Shown: positions 14,170 through 16,392 of the stretch, piece by piece
Layout of the letters: each line of letters starts with the position of its first letter
Numbering within the stretch: the first letter of the stretch is position 1
Assembly (NCBI GenBank): GCA_002315505.1
Contig: DCGX01000049.1
Coordinates: 51,776-68,167 of the forward strand
Direction: 5' to 3'
Origin: Ruminococcaceae bacterium UBA1767
GTDB taxonomy: Bacteria > Bacillota > Clostridia > Oscillospirales > Acutalibacteraceae
Length of the DNA: 16,392 bases
The notes under the pieces: generated by a model
What the model was told of the DNA's origin: nothing
The model's database searches: none
The model's input: the letters and a program-made list of their open reading frames with translations, nothing else
Program-made: the position numbers and the translations under genes

Positions 14170-15183
14170 ATGCTTGCAAAAAGTAAAAAGAAGATAACAA
14201 ATATTCAACTGCTTCGTGCAGCTGCAATAATCTGCGTAGTAATGATACATACCGCCCCGGATGGCAGTTATCCCGAGGCAGGCGGATGGGTTCAGGTGCT
14301 TTTAAGGCCTGTGTTGAATCTCGGTGTTGCGACTTTTATTTTTCTTTCGGGATATCTTACTCCTCTTAAAACAGAAAACATTCTGTCATTTTATAAAAAG
14401 AGAATACTGAGAGTGTTTATTCCGTATTTAATCTGGACTGTTGTATATTCCGTTCCTTCCTTTGACGGGGTAGGGCGTTTGTTGAGAAATATTATTACAG
14501 GCGAAGTCGGAGAACATTTTTACTATATTTTCGTATACATAGGACTTGTGCTTGTAACTCCGTTGATTAATAAAATTGCCGATTCAAAATATCGGTTTGT
14601 CGGATGGCTGATTGCACCGCTTTTCACAATAGGCTTTGTATATCTGCCGATGCTTGCAGGCTTCAAGCTCAACGAATATATCAAAATAGCATGGACTAAT
14701 TGCCTGTGCGGATGGTTTACATATTATTATCTCGGAATTTTACTGGGTAATAAAGTGATTGATATTAAGAGTAAGAACAGTAAATTGTTCGTATTTCTAA
14801 TAATTTCGGTAATTATTCAGATGCTTGAAGGCTATATTTTCTGGGCAGTATTTGACAGAGGAAATTGCGGTACACAGCTTAAGCTGTCTGCATTTTTAAC
14901 CTGTTCAATTTTGATGATGCTTGAATACAGATTTATTACTTCAAAATGGGAAATGCCCGACAATGTGATTAAGAAATTTTTACTCTTTCTCGGGGATGCA
15001 TCATTCGGAATTTATCTTTCTCATATGTTGATAATTCGTTTACTTTCAAAGGTTGTTCCTATCTACAAAGAAATCCCGTTTTGCCTTAATTCAATAATAA
15101 TTCTCGTTATTTCTTGTGCTTCGGTGTTTATCGGCAGAAAAATACTCGGACAAAAAGCCGGCAAATATCTTGGATTGATTTAA
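14170..15183 (+). CDS. Acyltransferase-3 family integral membrane acyltransferase
   Basis: A 337-residue polytopic membrane protein of the acyltransferase-3 (OafA/WecH-like) family, which moves acyl groups, most often acetyl, onto sugars at the membrane. The R-x10-H active-site signature is exact: Arg16 to His27 in LLRAAAIICVVMIH. It is followed by FIFLSGYL (56-63) and the cytoplasmic-loop basic stretch KKRILRVFIPYLIW (76-89). About ten hydrophobic helices fill the rest, and there is no C-terminal SGNH domain. The start is ATG 14170 with GAGGTGA at 14156-14162; a TTG one codon earlier is less likely. The esterase gene follows after 72 bases without a terminator. Acceptor unknown; a cell-surface glycan is a reasonable guess given the UDP-FucNAc operon nearby, but not shown. 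Confidence 0.88.
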   Translation: MLAKSKKKITNIQLLRAAAIICVVMIHTAPDGSYPEAGGWVQVLLRPVLNLGVATFIFLSGYLTPLKTENILSFYKKRILRVFIPYLIWTVVYSVPSFDGVGRLLRNIITGEVGEHFYYIFVYIGLVLVTPLINKIADSKYRFVGWLIAPLFTIGFVYLPMLAGFKLNEYIKIAWTNCLCGWFTYYYLGILLGNKVIDIKSKNSKLFVFLIISVIIQMLEGYIFWAVFDRGNCGTQLKLSAFLTCSILMMLEYRFITSKWEMPDNVIKKFLLFLGDASFGIYLSHMLIIRLLSKVVPIYKEIPFCLNSIIILVISCASVFIGRKILGQKAGKYLGLI

Positions 15184-15255
15184 CTATCATTAATTTTTGT
15201 ATCGTTATAAAAAAGGAGTCGGATTATTTTGTTTACAAAAACAGGAGCATTTTTT

Positions 15256-16131
15256 ATGGCTATTGTATCATTTTTTAATATCCTCTTTTCGGGATATATC
15301 AGGTATTATCCGGACAACAGAATATTTCTCGATAATTATTACACTGAAGATAAGAACGAAAGACAGACCTATGACCTTGTGTTTCCGAAGGATGCTTCGG
15401 GTGACCTCGGACTGGTGCTTTGCATTCACGGCGGCGGATGGTTTGAAGGTAGTAAGGATGCCTACACGAAAACTATTTTTCAGGTAAGTCAGGACAAAGG
15501 CTGTGGCTGTGCGTGTATCAATTACAGGTATGCTTCGGAAAATGTAAATTATGAGGATATCCTCGACGATATATCTTCCGCTCTTTCTGCAATCAAGGCA
15601 AAGGGTGCGGAATACGGTGTTAATTTTAATAAGGTGCTTCTTACGGGCATTTCCGCAGGCGGACATCTTTCACTGCTTTATGCTTACACGAGAAAGCAGG
15701 TTTCACCTGTAGAGCCTGTATGTGTCGTTGAGCTTTGCGGACCTACAGACCTTGAGGACGAATACTATTATTCCGAGGAAAACAGCATTTCAAAGGCTGT
15801 CGGTGTGGAATTTTTTGCAGGTGTAATCAGTAACGGAATCGGATATAAGATTGATTTAAATGATTTTGATGCCGCAAGACCTGCTTTGAAAAAAAGCTCT
15901 CCGATAAATTATATCAACGAAAACACTGTTCCGACAATTTTCGGACAGGGTGAGCAGGACGAAATAGTACCGTATCAGAATTCGGTTGACCTTGATAAGA
16001 AGCTAACGGAATTCGGTGTTGAGCACACTTTTATTTCATTCCCGAATTCAGGTCATAACTGTGAGGATAAGGCTTCAATGTCCGAAATTATGAAGCTCTT
16101 CTTTGAAAGCATTGATAAATATCTAAAGTAA
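15256..16131 (+). CDS. Alpha/beta hydrolase, HSL/BD-FAE-type esterase
   Basis: A 291-residue esterase/lipase-like protein. The oxyanion motif HGGGW lies at 58-62, the nucleophile GISAGG at 131-136 (Ser133), the acid Asp235 in GEQDEIVPY and the base His267 in NSGHNCE, the order of the hormone-sensitive-lipase/carboxylesterase group. Two starts compete. ATG 15256 has AGGAG at 15243-15247 (8 bases); TTG 15229 has AAAAGGAG at 15211-15218 (10 bases) and would give 300 residues. ATG is preferred for codon type. The N-terminus is hydrophobic (MAIVSFFNILFSGYIRYY) and could contact or cross the membrane, though it lacks the lysines of a normal signal peptide. Paired with a membrane acyltransferase, it could remove acyl groups from the same class of acceptor; this is inference. 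Confidence 0.87.
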   Translation: MAIVSFFNILFSGYIRYYPDNRIFLDNYYTEDKNERQTYDLVFPKDASGDLGLVLCIHGGGWFEGSKDAYTKTIFQVSQDKGCGCACINYRYASENVNYEDILDDISSALSAIKAKGAEYGVNFNKVLLTGISAGGHLSLLYAYTRKQVSPVEPVCVVELCGPTDLEDEYYYSEENSISKAVGVEFFAGVISNGIGYKIDLNDFDAARPALKKSSPINYINENTVPTIFGQGEQDEIVPYQNSVDLDKKLTEFGVEHTFISFPNSGHNCEDKASMSEIMKLFFESIDKYLK

Positions 16132-16140
16132 CGCAGATGA

Positions 16141-16168
16141 TTGACGGGGATTCAATAGTTAATATTTT
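16141..16168 (+). promoter_or_regulatory. Possible weak promoter for the small ORF
   Basis: TTGACG at 16141-16146, a 16-base spacer and TATTTT at 16163-16168. Transcription would begin near 16175, leaving room for the GGAG at 16189-16192. The -10 is poor, and the gene may instead be read from the esterase operon, because no terminator is visible in 16132-16200. Confidence 0.3.
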
Positions 16169-16200
16169 GAATAAATATAATTTTGATTGGAGATGATGAA

Positions 16201-16362
16201 ATGGTAGAATTGCCTGATTGCGATAACTTTGTCGTAGGGAATAAATTCTTGGATAAAGACAAGCCTTTTGAATATAACTTAAAAAAAGTTTCGGAATACC
16301 TAAAATCATCTGGTAAATCATTTTTGGAACTTTCCAAAGATGAAATTAGAAAATTAAAGTAA
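16201..16362 (+). CDS. Small protein of unknown function (53 residues)
   Basis: ATG at 16201 runs to TAA at 16360-16362 and encodes 53 residues, starting MVELPDCDNFVVGNKFLDKD and ending KLK. A TGGAGAT ribosome site (GGAG 16189-16192) is ideally spaced at 8 bases, and a hairpin follows the stop, which together argue for a real gene. The product is soluble, has a mixed charged composition and an amphipathic, Lys/Glu-rich C-terminal half (about residues 26-53, KKVSEYLKSSGKSFLELSKD) likely to be helical. There is one cysteine and no signal peptide, membrane segment or recognisable motif. Codon use is more AT-rich than in the neighbouring metabolic genes. I do not recognise the family. Confidence 0.6.
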   Translation: MVELPDCDNFVVGNKFLDKDKPFEYNLKKVSEYLKSSGKSFLELSKDEIRKLK

Positions 16363-16370
16363 AATAACTA

Positions 16371-16392
16371 AGCACTTTGCGAAAGCAGGGTG
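16371..16392 (+). terminator. Hairpin at window edge, probable terminator of the small ORF
   Basis: CACTTTGC (16373-16380) pairs along all 8 bases (two G-U pairs) with GCAGGGTG (16385-16392) around a GAAA tetraloop. The stem closes on the last base of the window, so a T-run cannot be checked. The preceding AG (16371-16372) would extend the stem if the next bases are CT. Confidence 0.45.

Noticed and set aside
16151..16181. Promoter with TATAAT at 16176-16181 for the small ORF
   Set aside because: The only -35 candidate needs a 19-base spacer and is poor, and a start of transcription near 16188 would leave almost no leader for the ribosome site.
1..16392. Mobile element, prophage, CRISPR or defence island
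   Set aside because: No transposase, integrase, phage structural gene, direct-repeat array or terminal inverted repeats with target duplication were seen; gene content is metabolic and envelope-related throughout.

Overview
The window looks like chromosome of an anaerobic low-GC Firmicute, most likely a Clostridia gut or rumen lineage of the Ruminococcus/Oscillospiraceae type. The grounds are the moderately AT-rich base composition, strong GGAG-type ribosome sites, sigma-A promoters with extended -10 elements, a T-box leader, an Fe-S aldo/keto reductase, and the protein families present. This is inference; no rRNA or marker gene is present. Every gene reads rightward except a truncated one at the left edge.

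Left block (1-7122). A sugar-phosphate isomerase/epimerase-like gene (partial, minus strand) diverges from a D-2-hydroxyacid dehydrogenase and an Fe-S aldo/keto reductase. Two well-formed back-to-back sigma-A promoters lie between them. Next come a secreted purple-acid-phosphatase-like metallophosphoesterase, a CASTOR/POLLUX-type ion channel with two RCK-like cytosolic domains, and a short GH29 (alpha-L-fucosidase family) protein followed by a strong terminator.

Middle block (7124-11345). A strong promoter drives capE-capG-capF, the three enzymes that turn UDP-GlcNAc into UDP-N-acetyl-L-fucosamine, and then an alpha/beta hydrolase. The genes are tightly packed; capG and capF overlap by ATGA. 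No glycosyltransferase or polysaccharide-export gene is in the window, so the sugar must be used by products encoded elsewhere.

Right block (11360-14089). A complete T-box riboswitch (promoter, stem I, antiterminator with UGGU bulge, competing terminator) precedes a 763-residue protein that fuses an XRE-like helix-turn-helix, a cupin and an acyl-CoA synthetase of the medium-chain/aryl type. Amino-acid starvation control of a carboxylic-acid:CoA ligase suggests assimilation of a branched-chain or aromatic acid into an amino acid by reductive carboxylation. This is the most interesting part of the window.

End (14105-16392). A membrane acyltransferase-3 protein and an HSL/BD-FAE-type esterase probably form an operon. 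They are followed by a 53-residue protein of unknown function and a hairpin cut by the window edge. No tRNA, rRNA, CRISPR array, insertion sequence or phage gene was seen. The only stretch over 300 bases without a gene (11346-11692) is filled by the T-box leader.
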